A stretch of 64,000 nt of DNA from Blautia coccoides (GCF_034355335.1 NZ_CP136422.1:2297001-2361000); one strand, 5' to 3'; counted from the stretch's first letter, positions 45,594-54,915 are shown. Notes: generated from the letters alone by a model not told the origin. Translations and numbers: made by a program.

Positions 45594-46539
45594 ACTGAAG
45601 GGGATCAAAAGGGCAGCCATCGCCGGACACGTTCGTCCGGACGGTGACTGCGTGGGTTCCTGTATGGGACTTTACCTTTATCTTAAGGAAAACTATCCTG
45701 AGATCAAGACGGATATTTACCTGGAAAAGCCAAGGGATGCGTTTTCCATGCTCTCACATTTGGATGAGATCAGGACAGTCTACAGCGATGAAGAGGCTTA
45801 TGACGTGTTCTTTGTCATTGACACCAGTACGTCAGACCGCATCGGTGTGGCATGGGAGGCTTACCAGAAGGCAAAGAAGAAAATCTGCATTGACCACCAT
45901 GTGAGTAACAAAGGCTTTGGGGACATCAATGTGGTGAAGCCGGATGTGAGTTCTGCTTCTGAGGTGCTGTTTGGACTTCTGGATGAGGAAAAAGTGTCAA
46001 AGTCTGCGGCAGAGGCCATTTATATGGGAATGGCCCATGACACCGGTGTGTTTAAATTTTCCTCTACTACCCCAAAGACCCTGCGTATTGCGGCAAAGCT
46101 CATAGAAAAAGGAATTGATTTTACCAGGATCATTGATGAGACATTTTTCCAGAAAAGCTATGTGCAGAACCAGATCCTTGGCAGATGCCTGATGGAGAGC
46201 ATTATGCTGCTGGACGGAAAATGTATTATCGGCTGTATCAGAAAGCGTGATATGGAATTTTACGGTGTGGAGCCAAAGGATTTGGACGGCATTGTAGACC
46301 AGCTTCGCATTACCAAGGGCGTAGAGGTTGCTGTCTTTTTATACGAGGTAAAGACACAGGAATTTAAAGTGAGTATGCGTTCCAACGGACCGGTGGATGT
46401 GAATATGGTAGCCAGCTATTTTTCAGGCGGCGGCCATGTAAAAGCAGCGGGCTGTACCATGCAGGGCTCCGTCTATGATGTGATCAACAATCTGACAGGA
46501 CATATTGAAAAACAGATAAAGGAAAAATGTGGTGATTAA
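45574..46539 (+). CDS. nrnA: DHH/DHHA1 phosphoesterase, NrnA-type oligoribonuclease
   Basis: 321 aa from ATG 45574, with GGAGGTG 7 nt upstream. DHH motifs: GHVRPDGDCVGS, VIDTSTSD, CIDHHVSN and MAHDTGVFKFSSTTPKT; the DHHA1 part has SGGGHVKAAGC. It degrades short RNA oligomers and 3'-phosphoadenosine 5'-phosphate, which suits its place in an RNA and translation operon. It overlaps truB by 8 bp. Confidence 0.93.
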   Translation: MEKIASELKGIKRAAIAGHVRPDGDCVGSCMGLYLYLKENYPEIKTDIYLEKPRDAFSMLSHLDEIRTVYSDEEAYDVFFVIDTSTSDRIGVAWEAYQKAKKKICIDHHVSNKGFGDINVVKPDVSSASEVLFGLLDEEKVSKSAAEAIYMGMAHDTGVFKFSSTTPKTLRIAAKLIEKGIDFTRIIDETFFQKSYVQNQILGRCLMESIMLLDGKCIIGCIRKRDMEFYGVEPKDLDGIVDQLRITKGVEVAVFLYEVKTQEFKVSMRSNGPVDVNMVASYFSGGGHVKAAGCTMQGSVYDVINNLTGHIEKQIKEKCGD

Positions 46540-47452
46540 CGGAGTTATTAACATATACAAGGAAAAGGGATATACGTCCCATGACGTTGTGGCAAAGCTT
46601 CGGGGCATTTTAAGACAAAAGAAAATAGGCCATACAGGTACACTGGATCCGGATGCCGAGGGTGTTCTTCCGGTATGTCTGGGAAGGGCCACAAAGCTGT
46701 GTGATCTTCTGACGGATAAAAGGAAGACATACGAGGCGGTGCTGCGCTTGGGGATCACCACAGATACTCAGGACATGACAGGCACTGTTCTTGAAAAGAG
46801 AGAGGTTACGGCTGCGCCTTCGGAGGTAAGCTCCTGTATACAGGGCTTTCTGGGAGAGCAGCAGCAGATCCCTCCTATGTATTCTGCTTTAAAGGTAAAC
46901 GGCAGAAAGCTTTATGAGCTTGCCCGGGAAGGAAAAGAAATAGAGAGAAAGCCCAGGCGTGTGGAGTTTTTCAGCATAGACATATTGGAGATGGATCTTC
47001 CTTTCGTACGGTTTACTGTGACCTGTTCAAAAGGCACCTATATCAGAACTCTGTGCCATGATATCGGCCAAAAGCTGGGATGCGGCGGCTGTATGCAGAG
47101 CCTCCTGCGCACCCGTGTGGAGCGTTTCGGCGTGGAGGATGCATTGAGGCTTTCAGAGGTTGAAAAAGCTGTGGAAGAAGGTACTGTTTTGTCTCATGTT
47201 GTTACAATTGAGCAGATGTTTTCCGAATATGGGGAGGTACACGCGCCGGCGCGTTTTGACAAGATGCTCCGCAACGGGAATGCTGTTCCGGCCGAAGATG
47301 AGATGGAAGACGGCACCAGAGTCCGTATGTATGACAGCGGGCAGCGGTTTATAGGCCTGTATGAATTTGAAGAGAAGAAAAAACAGTTTCGGCTGATTAC
47401 CATGTTCTGCACCCCGGAGGATTTTGCGGAGAGCAGAAAGGAGACACCATGA
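46532..47452 (+). CDS. truB: tRNA pseudouridine-55 synthase
   Basis: 306 aa from a GTG (46532 preferred, 46529 possible), with AAAGGA upstream. The catalytic Asp is in HTGTLDPDAEGVLPVCLGRATKL, and KTYEAVLRLGITTDTQD and CSKGTYIRTLCHDIG are TruB signatures. It makes pseudouridine 55 in the T loop of tRNAs. A 4-bp overlap (ATGA-type) with ribF indicates coupling. Confidence 0.95.
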   Translation: MINGVINIYKEKGYTSHDVVAKLRGILRQKKIGHTGTLDPDAEGVLPVCLGRATKLCDLLTDKRKTYEAVLRLGITTDTQDMTGTVLEKREVTAAPSEVSSCIQGFLGEQQQIPPMYSALKVNGRKLYELAREGKEIERKPRRVEFFSIDILEMDLPFVRFTVTCSKGTYIRTLCHDIGQKLGCGGCMQSLLRTRVERFGVEDALRLSEVEKAVEEGTVLSHVVTIEQMFSEYGEVHAPARFDKMLRNGNAVPAEDEMEDGTRVRMYDSGQRFIGLYEFEEKKKQFRLITMFCTPEDFAESRKETP

Positions 47453-48375
47453 TATATACAACAGATGTGCCAAGGCTTGGCGAGGGGGAGACAAGTGCGG
47501 TCACCCTTGGAAAATTCGACGGGCTGCACAGAGGACATCAGAAGCTCATGAACTGCATATGGGAAAAAAAAGAAGATAACTGTAAGGCGGTTATCTTTAC
47601 TTTTGACGTGTCACCTGTGGTGAGGCTTCTACATACCCCTGCAAAGGGACTTCTGACCAATGAGGAGCGGGAGGAGCTGGCCTGTGAGCGGGGCATGGAT
47701 ATTCTGGTGGAGTGCCCTTTTACAGATGAGCTTATGCACATGGAAGCTGAGGAGTTTGTAAAAGAATTCCTGGTGAACCGTCTGCATGTAAAATACCTGG
47801 CTGTGGGCCCTGATTTCAGATTCGGGCATGACAGGGCGGGTTCCCCCGGGCTTTTGGCTCAAATGGGAAAAACTTACGGTTTTACTGTGGATGTAGTGGA
47901 AAAATTAAAAGACGGGGATCGGGAGATCAGCAGCACCTATGTACGGGAGGAGCTGGAAAAAGGAAATATGGAAAAGGTCAACGAGCTTCTGGGGTATGCG
48001 TATTTTACCAGAGGTGAGATCGTACATGGAAGGCAGCTTGGACGGACCATAGGGGTTCCCACTGCAAATCTGATCCCCCCGGTCTGTAAAAAGCTGCCGC
48101 CCAACGGCGTCTATATCACCCGCTCCCGCATTGGGGAAAAAATGTACCAGGGAATTACCAACGTAGGGTATAAGCCCACCGTGGCAGAACATTTTCTGGG
48201 TGTGGAGACATACCTGTTTGACTGCGATGAGGACTTGTACGGACAGGACGCGGAGGTGCGTTTTTATCGTTATCTGAGACCAGAGAGAAAGTTCGGCTCC
48301 CTTCAGGAATTAAAGGGACAATTGGATGTGGATGTCCAAAAAGGTCGAGAATTTTTCAAGGCGTTTGACAAATAA
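47449..48375 (+). CDS. ribF: Bifunctional riboflavin kinase/FAD synthetase
   Basis: 308 aa, with AAAGGAGA upstream. The N-terminal adenylyltransferase domain has VTLGKFDGLHRGHQKLM, VGPDFRFGHDRAGSP and EISSTYVREEL; the C-terminal riboflavin kinase has GRTIGVPTANLIPP, PNGVY and TNVGYKPTV. It converts riboflavin to FMN and FAD. Last gene of the truB-ribF end of the operon, as in other Firmicutes. Confidence 0.96.
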   Translation: MIYTTDVPRLGEGETSAVTLGKFDGLHRGHQKLMNCIWEKKEDNCKAVIFTFDVSPVVRLLHTPAKGLLTNEEREELACERGMDILVECPFTDELMHMEAEEFVKEFLVNRLHVKYLAVGPDFRFGHDRAGSPGLLAQMGKTYGFTVDVVEKLKDGDREISSTYVREELEKGNMEKVNELLGYAYFTRGEIVHGRQLGRTIGVPTANLIPPVCKKLPPNGVYITRSRIGEKMYQGITNVGYKPTVAEHFLGVETYLFDCDEDLYGQDAEVRFYRYLRPERKFGSLQELKGQLDVDVQKGREFFKAFDK

Positions 48376-48441
48376 TGATGGACAAACCTCAGATTTTCTA
48401 TTATAGTTTATAACGAAATCTTTTTTACCAAGGAGATAAGA

Positions 48442-50100
48442 ATGAACGTAGGAAACATTTTGACGCTGATAGGCGGTTTAGGGTTGTTCCTGTACGGCAT
48501 GCGGGTGATGAGTGACAGCATTGAGAAGGCCGCAGGAGCAAAAATGCGTAGTTTTCTGGCTTTCTTTACAAAGAACAAGTTTGTGGGAATGCTGTTCGGT
48601 ATGATTTTCTGTGCCATTATCCAGTCATCCAGTGCGACTACAGTAATGGTAGTCAGCTTTGTAAATGCAGGTCTGATGAATCTGTTCCAGGCAGCAGGTG
48701 TGATCATGGGAGCCAATATCGGTACCACCATCACATCACAGCTGGTAGCTTTTAACCTTTCCCAGATCGCCCCGGTGTTCCTGATGCTGGGTGTGATCAT
48801 TGTCATGTTCTGCAAGAAGGAAAAGGTGAAAAAAGTCGGTGAGGTTATTCTGGGCTTTGGTGTGCTGTTCATGGGACTCTCGCTTATGTCGGGAAGCATG
48901 GCAGGCCTGAAGGAATCACCATTTATCATCAGTCTGCTCTCTAATCTGAAAAATCCGTTATTGGGTATTTTCATCGGATTTTTGATCACTGCCATTATCC
49001 AGAGCTCATCGGTGACGGTCAGCATACTTCTTTTGATGGCACAGCAGGGGCTGCTTCCACTGGGAATCTGTTTCTACATAATTTTGGGATGTAATATCGG
49101 TGCATGTACTTCCGCGCTGCTTGCAAGCCTGAATGGAAACAAAGACGCGAAGCGGGCGGCACTGATCCACTTTCTGTTTAATGTGATCGGTACCGTTATC
49201 ATGGCAGTTCTGCTTCTGGTTGGAGAGAACTGGGTAGAGAATATGATCACCACACTTTCCGGAGGCAACATAGGGCGGAGTGTGGCAAATGCCCATACTC
49301 TGTTCAAAGTTTTCCAGGTGCTGATCTTACTGCCGTTCTCCGGTGCCATAGTAAAGATGACATATCTGTTTGTACCCGGAAAGGACGAAGAGGTGTCAGA
49401 CAGCGGTTTCAAGCTGGAATACATAGGACCCACCAATGTGTTTTCTCCCAGCACGGCTGTAGTGGAAGCTACAAAAGAGCTGGAGAGAATGGGCAATATG
49501 GCTATCACCAATTTAAACAGGGCTATGAATGCGCTGATCACTATGGATGAGAATGAGATCGCAGAGGTTTACCGGGTGGAAAAACAAATTGATTATATGA
49601 ATCATGCCATCACGGATTATCTGATCGCGATCAACCAGAGTACACTGCCCATTGATGATATCAAGAGCATTGGCGGTCTCTTCCATGTGGTGAACGATAT
49701 TGAGAGGATCGGAGACCATGCGGAAAATGTGGCGGATTCAGCCATTGAGCGCAGGGAGAAGAATATTGAGTTCAGTCCGGCAGCCCAGAAGGAGCTGGCT
49801 GAAATGATGGACAAGGTTATCAGGATCATGACCTACTCCATGGACATGTTCTCCCATAACAGCCAGAAGCATCTCCAGGAGATCTTGGAATTAGAGGACA
49901 GCATTGACGAGATGGAGAGACATCTCCAGGAGACCCATATCCAGCGTCTTACAAAAAATGAATGTACACCGGACGCCAGCATGATCTATTCGGATCTGAT
50001 CTCAGGTCTGGAACGTGTGGCTGACCATGCAACCAACATTGCGTTCTCGATCCTGGACGAAGAACCAGAGGAAGATAAGAGAATCGTAATGGAATCGTAA
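48442..50100 (+). CDS. Na/Pi-cotransporter family protein with PhoU-like C-terminal domain
   Basis: 552 aa, RBS AAGGAGAT. Two copies of the Na/Pi cotransporter repeat with QSSSATT and QSSSVTV motifs and GANIGTTITSQL, eight or so membrane segments, then from about residue 335 a helical PhoU-like domain (ERIGDHAENVADSA and ERVADHATNIAFSI). It probably exchanges phosphate with Na+ and is controlled by the PhoU part; members have also been linked to c-di-AMP or to phosphate export. Confidence 0.92.
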   Translation: MNVGNILTLIGGLGLFLYGMRVMSDSIEKAAGAKMRSFLAFFTKNKFVGMLFGMIFCAIIQSSSATTVMVVSFVNAGLMNLFQAAGVIMGANIGTTITSQLVAFNLSQIAPVFLMLGVIIVMFCKKEKVKKVGEVILGFGVLFMGLSLMSGSMAGLKESPFIISLLSNLKNPLLGIFIGFLITAIIQSSSVTVSILLLMAQQGLLPLGICFYIILGCNIGACTSALLASLNGNKDAKRAALIHFLFNVIGTVIMAVLLLVGENWVENMITTLSGGNIGRSVANAHTLFKVFQVLILLPFSGAIVKMTYLFVPGKDEEVSDSGFKLEYIGPTNVFSPSTAVVEATKELERMGNMAITNLNRAMNALITMDENEIAEVYRVEKQIDYMNHAITDYLIAINQSTLPIDDIKSIGGLFHVVNDIERIGDHAENVADSAIERREKNIEFSPAAQKELAEMMDKVIRIMTYSMDMFSHNSQKHLQEILELEDSIDEMERHLQETHIQRLTKNECTPDASMIYSDLISGLERVADHATNIAFSILDEEPEEDKRIVMES

Positions 50101-50172
50101 TAAAATCGTAAAATACAGGCAATACTCTATAATACAATAAAAGATACGTTTTTATTGTACTGAATACCAAAG

Positions 50173-50207
50173 AAAAAGCCTGCGGCAGATGAGCCGCGGG
50201 CTTTTTG
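50173..50207 (+). terminator. Terminator after the Na/Pi gene
   Basis: AAAAAGCCTGCGGC (50173-50186) pairs with GCCGCGGGCTTTTT (50193-50206), ending in the T-run. Confidence 0.9.
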
Positions 50208-50270
50208 CGTCTGGCCGTGGGAATGACCCGGCAGGAAGTAATGAATGGTTTCTTTGAAAAGGAGTATTTT

Positions 50271-51023
50271 ATGCGGAATTTTATGAAAAAAATCAGTTAT
50301 ACATTGGCAGGAACCGGTATCCTTCTGACAGCAGTGCCTGTAGTGGCGGAACCGGCAGAGAATGTGCCTGTAGAGCAGTGCTGCGCAGTGGCAGATGTGG
50401 ACACCTGTCTGAATATCAGGGAAGGGGCCGGCACAGATACAGCGATCATCGGCAAGCTTCCTAAAGACGGGCTTTGTTATGTGGAGAGTACAGAGGGGGA
50501 ATGGTCCTATATCAGTTCAGGGGAAATGACGGGATATGTATGCAACTTGTATCTGGACATGTTTGGTACCGATGAGGCGGATTACATGGAGATCACAGGA
50601 CTAGAAGAGCCGGTACTGGCATATCCTGTGGATGACCCGGAGCCGGTGCCTGTCATCAATCCCCTGGATTTACGCACTTCCCTTGTGGATTATGCCCTTC
50701 AGTTCGTGGGGAATCCCTATGTCTGGGGTGGGACAAGCCTGACTAACGGTGCGGACTGCTCCGGATTTGTGCAGACCCTTTACAGCAACTTTGGGGTAGA
50801 GCTTCCGAGGGTGGCGGCTGACCAGGCAAATGCGGGGCAGAGGATATCCGTGGAGGAAGCGCTTCCCGGAGACTTGATCTTTTACGCGGAAAACGGTTAT
50901 ATTTATCATGTGGTGATGTATATCGGCGACGGCCAGGTGGTACATGCCAGCAGTTCAGCCACAGGTATTAAAGTATCTAATCTGTACAGGGAACAGGCTG
51001 TCTGGGGCGCACGTTTTTTCTGA
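50271..51023 (+). CDS. SH3-NlpC/P60 cell-wall peptidase, secreted
   Basis: 250 aa from ATG 50271, with AAAAGGAG upstream; the longer frame from 50205 begins in the terminator. Signal peptide with probable cleavage after VPVVA (about residue 23). A bacterial SH3 domain (DVDTCLNIREGAGTDTAIIG) is followed by NlpC/P60 with Cys in GADCSGFVQTLY and His in YHVVMYIGDGQVVHASS. It should cleave the stem peptide of peptidoglycan outside the cell. Confidence 0.92.
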   Translation: MRNFMKKISYTLAGTGILLTAVPVVAEPAENVPVEQCCAVADVDTCLNIREGAGTDTAIIGKLPKDGLCYVESTEGEWSYISSGEMTGYVCNLYLDMFGTDEADYMEITGLEEPVLAYPVDDPEPVPVINPLDLRTSLVDYALQFVGNPYVWGGTSLTNGADCSGFVQTLYSNFGVELPRVAADQANAGQRISVEEALPGDLIFYAENGYIYHVVMYIGDGQVVHASSSATGIKVSNLYREQAVWGARFF

Positions 51024-51032
51024 AAATGTATC

Positions 51033-51061
51033 TTTACAACTAAGAACCGTTATGCTATACT
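51033..51061 (+). promoter_or_regulatory. Promoter of rpsO
   Basis: TTTACA, 17-nt spacer, TATACT, which would give a leader of about 85-90 nt before rpsO. Confidence 0.7.
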
Positions 51062-51081
51062 GAACAAGTATGAGTACAGCC

Positions 51082-51121
51082 CTGATTCAGGAATTGGAAA
51101 CTCCGACCGTTTCTTAATCAG
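51082..51121 (+). promoter_or_regulatory. Leader hairpin of rpsO, probable S15 autoregulation site
   Basis: CTGATT (51082-51087) pairs with AATCAG (51116-51121) and an inner stem GAAAC/GTTTC encloses a TCCGACC loop. Ribosomal S15 binds such leaders in many bacteria and represses its own translation. The match to a known S15 leader class was not tested. Confidence 0.5.
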
Positions 51122-51154
51122 AGGCGATTATAAAAAAATATGGAGGAACATACA

Positions 51155-51421
51155 ATGATTTCTAAAGAAAAGAAACAAGCTATCATGGCAGAATATGCAA
51201 GAACACCGGGCGACACAGGTTCACCGGAAGTGCAGGTTGCAGTTTTAACAGCAAGGATCGAGGAACTGACAGAGCACTTAAAAACAAATCACAAGGATCA
51301 TCATTCCAGAAGAGGTCTTCTAAAAATGGTAGGTCAGAGACGTGGTTTACTTGCTTATCTGAAGAAAACTGATATTGAGAGATACCGTGCTTTGATCGAG
51401 AAGTTAGGTCTTAGAAAATAA
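51155..51421 (+). CDS. rpsO: 30S ribosomal protein S15
   Basis: 88 aa from ATG 51155, with GGAGG 8 nt upstream; the in-frame ATG at 51140 overlaps that [32 protein letters not shown] and [15 protein letters not shown] are S15 signatures. It binds 16S rRNA early in assembly and contributes to bridge B4. It is followed by pnp, the usual neighbour, with a hairpin between. Confidence 0.98.
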   Translation: MISKEKKQAIMAEYARTPGDTGSPEVQVAVLTARIEELTEHLKTNHKDHHSRRGLLKMVGQRRGLLAYLKKTDIERYRALIEKLGLRK

Positions 51422-51434
51422 TCAGTCAAACCTA

Positions 51435-51461
51435 GGGGCGGAGTATTCCGCCCCATTTTAT
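51435..51461 (+). terminator. Terminator between rpsO and pnp
   Basis: GGGGCGGA (51435-51442) and TCCGCCCC (51447-51454) with a 4-nt loop, then ATTTTAT. It probably lets only part of the rpsO transcripts read into pnp. Confidence 0.85.
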
Positions 51462-51488
51462 CACGGCGAAGATACTGGAACCGAGACC

Positions 51489-51529
51489 ACTGAAAAGGGT
51501 ATTTCCTGTGGGGAAACGCATTTTTCAGT
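51489..51529 (+). promoter_or_regulatory. Leader hairpin of pnp
   Basis: ACTGAAAA pairs with TTTTTCAGT, and an inner TTTCC/GGAAA stem lies inside. In other bacteria the pnp leader hairpin is the target of RNase III and of autoregulation; here that is inferred from position only. Confidence 0.45.
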
Positions 51530-51573
51530 TGTTTCGGACAGCGCAACGCCGAAGAATGAAAAGGAGATATAAT

Positions 51574-53670
51574 ATGTATAAAAGTTTTACCATGGAACTT
51601 GCAGGCAGAACCCTGACCGTTGATGTTGACCGTGTGGCCAAGCAGGCAAACGGCGCGGCATTCATGCATTACGGTGAGACCACCGTTTTATCAACAGCGA
51701 CTGCTTCTGACAAACCAAGAGAAGGAATTGACTTCTTCCCCTTGAGTGTTGAGTACGAAGAAAAATTATACGCAGTCGGTAAGATTCCGGGAGGATTTAA
51801 CAAAAGAGAGGGAAAAGCAAGTGAACATGCCATCTTGACCTCACGTGTGATCGACCGCCCTATGCGTCCGCTGTTCCCAAAGGATTACAGAAATGATGTA
51901 ACTCTGAACAATATGGTAATGTCTGTAGACCCTGAGTGTAACCCTGAAGTTGCTGCCATGCTGGGGTCCTCTATTGCAACCTGTATCTCTGACATCCCTT
52001 TTGACGGCCCGTGTGCGGCAACCATGATCGGAATGATCAATGGAGAGCTGGTGGTGAACCCCACACTTGCTCAGAAGGACATCTCAGACCTGCAGCTTAC
52101 AGTTGCATCTACAAGAGAAAAAGTTATCATGATCGAAGCCGGAGCCAATGAAATTCCGGAGGACAAGATGATCGAGGCAATTTTCCTGGCTCATGAAGTG
52201 AACCGTGAGATTATTGCATTTATTGATAAGATCGTGGCAGAGTGCGGAAAAGAAAAACACACTTACGAGAGCTGTGCAGTTCCGGAAGAGCTGTTTGCTG
52301 CGATCAAGGAGATCGTGACACCGGAAGCCATGGAAGAAGCTGTATTTACAGATGACAAGCAGACCAGAGAGGGCAACATCCGTGCCATTACAGAGAAGCT
52401 GGAAGAGGCTTTTGCTGAGAACGAAGAGTGGCTGGCCCTGGTTCCAGATGCTGTTTACCAGTATCAGAAAAAGACAGTCCGCAAGATGATCCTGAAAGAC
52501 CATAAGCGTCCGGATGGCCGTGAGATCAAACAGATCCGTCCTCTGGCAGCAGAGACAGACCTGATTCCGCGCGTACACGGTTCCGCCATGTTTACTCGTG
52601 GACAGACTCAGATTTGTACCATCACAACACTGGCTCCTCTTTCCGAGGCCCAGAGACTGGACGGACTGGACGAATTTGAGACAAGCAAACGCTATATGCA
52701 CCATTATAATTTCCCGTCCTACTCTGTAGGTGAGACGAAGCCTTCCAGAGGACCGGGACGCCGTGAGATCGGCCATGGTGCACTGGCAGAGCGTGCGCTG
52801 GTTCCTGTACTCCCCACAACAGAGGAGTTCCCGTATGCGATCCGTACCGTATCAGAGACTTTCGAGTCCAATGGTTCTACCTCACAGGCAAGTATCTGTG
52901 CATCCACCATGTCCCTGATGGCAGCAGGTGTTCCTATTAAGAAACCGGTAGCTGGTATCTCCTGTGGTCTGGTGACAGGTGAAACAGATGATGATTATAT
53001 TGTACTGACAGATATCCAGGGTCTTGAAGACTTCTTCGGAGATATGGACTTTAAGGTGGCCGGTACACATGACGGTATCACTGCTATCCAGATGGATATT
53101 AAGATCCACGGACTGACAAGGCCTATCATTGAGGAAGCCATTGCCACAACAAAAGAAGCCAGAGAGTACATCCTGTCAGAAGTTATGGAGAAATGTATTC
53201 CAGCTCCCAGAGATCATGTGAATGAGTACGCACCGAAGATCATCCAGATCCAGATCGATCCGGAGAAGATTGGTGACGTGGTAGGCCAGAGAGGAAAAAC
53301 CATCAATGCCATTATCGACGAGACAGGTGTTAAGATCGATATAGATGACACAGGTGCAGTTTCTGTCTGCGGCACAGATCAGAAGATGATGGATAAGGCT
53401 CTTCATTATGTGAAAGTGATCACTACTGATTTTGTGGAAGGCCAGATTTACACAGGCAAGGTTGTGAGCATCAAAGATTTCGGTGCATTCTTAGAATTTG
53501 CTCCCGGCAAAGAAGGTATGGTTCATATCTCTAAAATTGCCAAAGAGAGGATCAACCGTGTTGAGGATGTCCTGACACTTGGCGACAAGGTAAAGGTAAT
53601 CTGCATGGGCAAGGACAAGATGGGAAGGATCAGCTTCAGCATCAAGGACGTGCCGAAGGACGCACAGTAA
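51574..53670 (+). CDS. pnp: Polyribonucleotide nucleotidyltransferase
   Basis: 698 aa from ATG 51574, with AAAAGGAGA upstream. Two RNase PH domains (first with IPGGFNKREGKASEHAILTSR; second with HGSAMFTRGQTQICTITTLAP and FPSYSVGETKPSRGPGRREIGHG), then KH (VVGQRGKTINAIIDETGV) and S1 (YTGKVVSIKDFGAFLEF). It degrades RNA 3'-to-5' with phosphate and can add tails. Confidence 0.97.
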   Translation: MYKSFTMELAGRTLTVDVDRVAKQANGAAFMHYGETTVLSTATASDKPREGIDFFPLSVEYEEKLYAVGKIPGGFNKREGKASEHAILTSRVIDRPMRPLFPKDYRNDVTLNNMVMSVDPECNPEVAAMLGSSIATCISDIPFDGPCAATMIGMINGELVVNPTLAQKDISDLQLTVASTREKVIMIEAGANEIPEDKMIEAIFLAHEVNREIIAFIDKIVAECGKEKHTYESCAVPEELFAAIKEIVTPEAMEEAVFTDDKQTREGNIRAITEKLEEAFAENEEWLALVPDAVYQYQKKTVRKMILKDHKRPDGREIKQIRPLAAETDLIPRVHGSAMFTRGQTQICTITTLAPLSEAQRLDGLDEFETSKRYMHHYNFPSYSVGETKPSRGPGRREIGHGALAERALVPVLPTTEEFPYAIRTVSETFESNGSTSQASICASTMSLMAAGVPIKKPVAGISCGLVTGETDDDYIVLTDIQGLEDFFGDMDFKVAGTHDGITAIQMDIKIHGLTRPIIEEAIATTKEAREYILSEVMEKCIPAPRDHVNEYAPKIIQIQIDPEKIGDVVGQRGKTINAIIDETGVKIDIDDTGAVSVCGTDQKMMDKALHYVKVITTDFVEGQIYTGKVVSIKDFGAFLEFAPGKEGMVHISKIAKERINRVEDVLTLGDKVKVICMGKDKMGRISFSIKDVPKDAQ

Positions 53671-53688
53671 TTCGTTAAAATATTGAGG

Positions 53689-53735
53689 GGAGAGTCAGGC
53701 TGCCTGCTGTTTGGGCTGCCGGTTCTCCCTTTTCC
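53689..53735 (+). terminator. Possible terminator after pnp
   Basis: GGGAGAGTCAGGC...GGTTCTCCC forms an imperfect long stem followed by TTTTCC. Confidence 0.5.
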
Positions 53736-53822
53736 TATCTTATCATACAGCATTTGCTGCAAAAATAGGGACATATAGGGACACATTTAGGTGTCACGCA
53801 TATTCGGTAGGAGGGAAACTTT

Positions 53823-54311
53823 ATGAGGTATCACAATATCACAAAAGATGACATGCTGAACGGGGACGGACTGAGGGTGGTTTTATGGGTATCCGGTTGT
53901 TCCCATTGCTGTAAAGACTGTCAAAATCCCATTACCTGGGACCCCCAAAGCGGTCTTGTCTTTGATGAGGCGGCAAAAGAAGAGCTTTTTGAACAATTGG
54001 GTAAAAGCTACATATCCGGAATCACATTTTCCGGGGGAGATCCCCTTTATTTTCAAAATGTGCCGGAAGTGACAGCACTTGCAAAAGAGATCAAGGAAAA
54101 ATATCCGGCCAAGACCATATGGCTTTATACCGGATATCTGTGGGAGGAGCTTCAGGGAAAAGAGATACTCAGGTACCTGGACGTGCTGGTAGACGGCAGA
54201 TTCGACACAGAGAAGAAAGACATTGCCCTAAAATGGAAGGGAAGCTCCAATCAGAGGGTGATCGACGTACAGAAATCCCTGGAGGAGGGCAGCGTGGTGC
54301 TGCATGAGTAA
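53823..54311 (+). CDS. nrdG: Anaerobic ribonucleotide reductase activating protein (radical SAM)
   Basis: 162 aa, with TAGGAGGG upstream. The radical-SAM Cys triplet CxxxCxxC is in GCSHCCKDCQNPITW, with SGGDP further on. NrdG forms the glycyl radical on the class III reductase NrdD, the oxygen-sensitive enzyme that makes deoxynucleotides. NrdD is not next to it here. The following gene, dUTPase, also serves deoxynucleotide metabolism. Confidence 0.93.
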   Translation: MRYHNITKDDMLNGDGLRVVLWVSGCSHCCKDCQNPITWDPQSGLVFDEAAKEELFEQLGKSYISGITFSGGDPLYFQNVPEVTALAKEIKEKYPAKTIWLYTGYLWEELQGKEILRYLDVLVDGRFDTEKKDIALKWKGSSNQRVIDVQKSLEEGSVVLHE

Positions 54312-54367
54312 GCATTTAGGGATTTTACTTTGAGACAGTAGATAAAAATAACATACAGGAGATGAAC

Positions 54368-54880
54368 ATGAGAAGAATAGCAAAGTTTCATAAAGTGAGC
54401 AGAGAACAGTTTGCAAAAGGATGGAAAGATACCTTTGACAAAGCCACAGAGGCGGAGATCCAAGCAGTATATGACAGTATCCAGCTTCCTAAGAGAGCAA
54501 CTGCGGGGAGTGCCGGGTATGATTTTTACAGCCCCCTCTCTTTTGAACTGAAACCGGGTGAGACCGTAAAAATCCCCACAGGGGTCCGGGCTGAGATGGA
54601 TGAAGGATGGGTACTCAAATTGTATCCGAGAAGCGGGCTGGGATTCAAATACCGTCTGCAGCTCAACAATACAGTTGGCATTATCGACAGCGATTATTTT
54701 TACTCAGACAATGAGGGCCATATCTTTGTAAAGATAACCAACGATTCCAACGAAGGAAAAACAGTGTGCGTGGAGGCCGGCACCGGCTTTGCACAGGGAA
54801 TCTTTGTGGAATACGGAATTACCGTTGATGACGATGTGTGTGAAGTCAGAAACGGAGGATTTGGAAGTACAACAAAATAA
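54368..54880 (+). CDS. dut: dUTP diphosphatase
   Basis: 170 aa from ATG 54368, with AGGAG 5 nt upstream (54362 possible). The trimeric dUTPase motifs are in order: AGSAGYDFYSP, RSGLGFKYRLQLNNTVGIIDSDY-type motif III, GTGFAQGIF and the C-terminal GGFGST. It hydrolyses dUTP to dUMP, keeping uracil out of DNA. The ~40-residue N-terminal extension before motif I (FHKVSREQFAKGWKDTF) is found in some clostridial forms. Confidence 0.93.
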   Translation: MRRIAKFHKVSREQFAKGWKDTFDKATEAEIQAVYDSIQLPKRATAGSAGYDFYSPLSFELKPGETVKIPTGVRAEMDEGWVLKLYPRSGLGFKYRLQLNNTVGIIDSDYFYSDNEGHIFVKITNDSNEGKTVCVEAGTGFAQGIFVEYGITVDDDVCEVRNGGFGSTTK

Positions 54881-54888
54881 ATTTATTA

Positions 54889-54915
54889 GTAACTGCTCAG
54901 TATCCTTACAGTTAC
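54889..54915. repeat. 27-bp GTAAC-family end unit
   Basis: GTAACTGCTCAG... and ...CCTTACAGTTAC match, inverted, the right-hand 27 bp of MITE copy A (3922-3948), with about 3 differences. It lies between the dut stop and its terminator. Confidence 0.65.
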
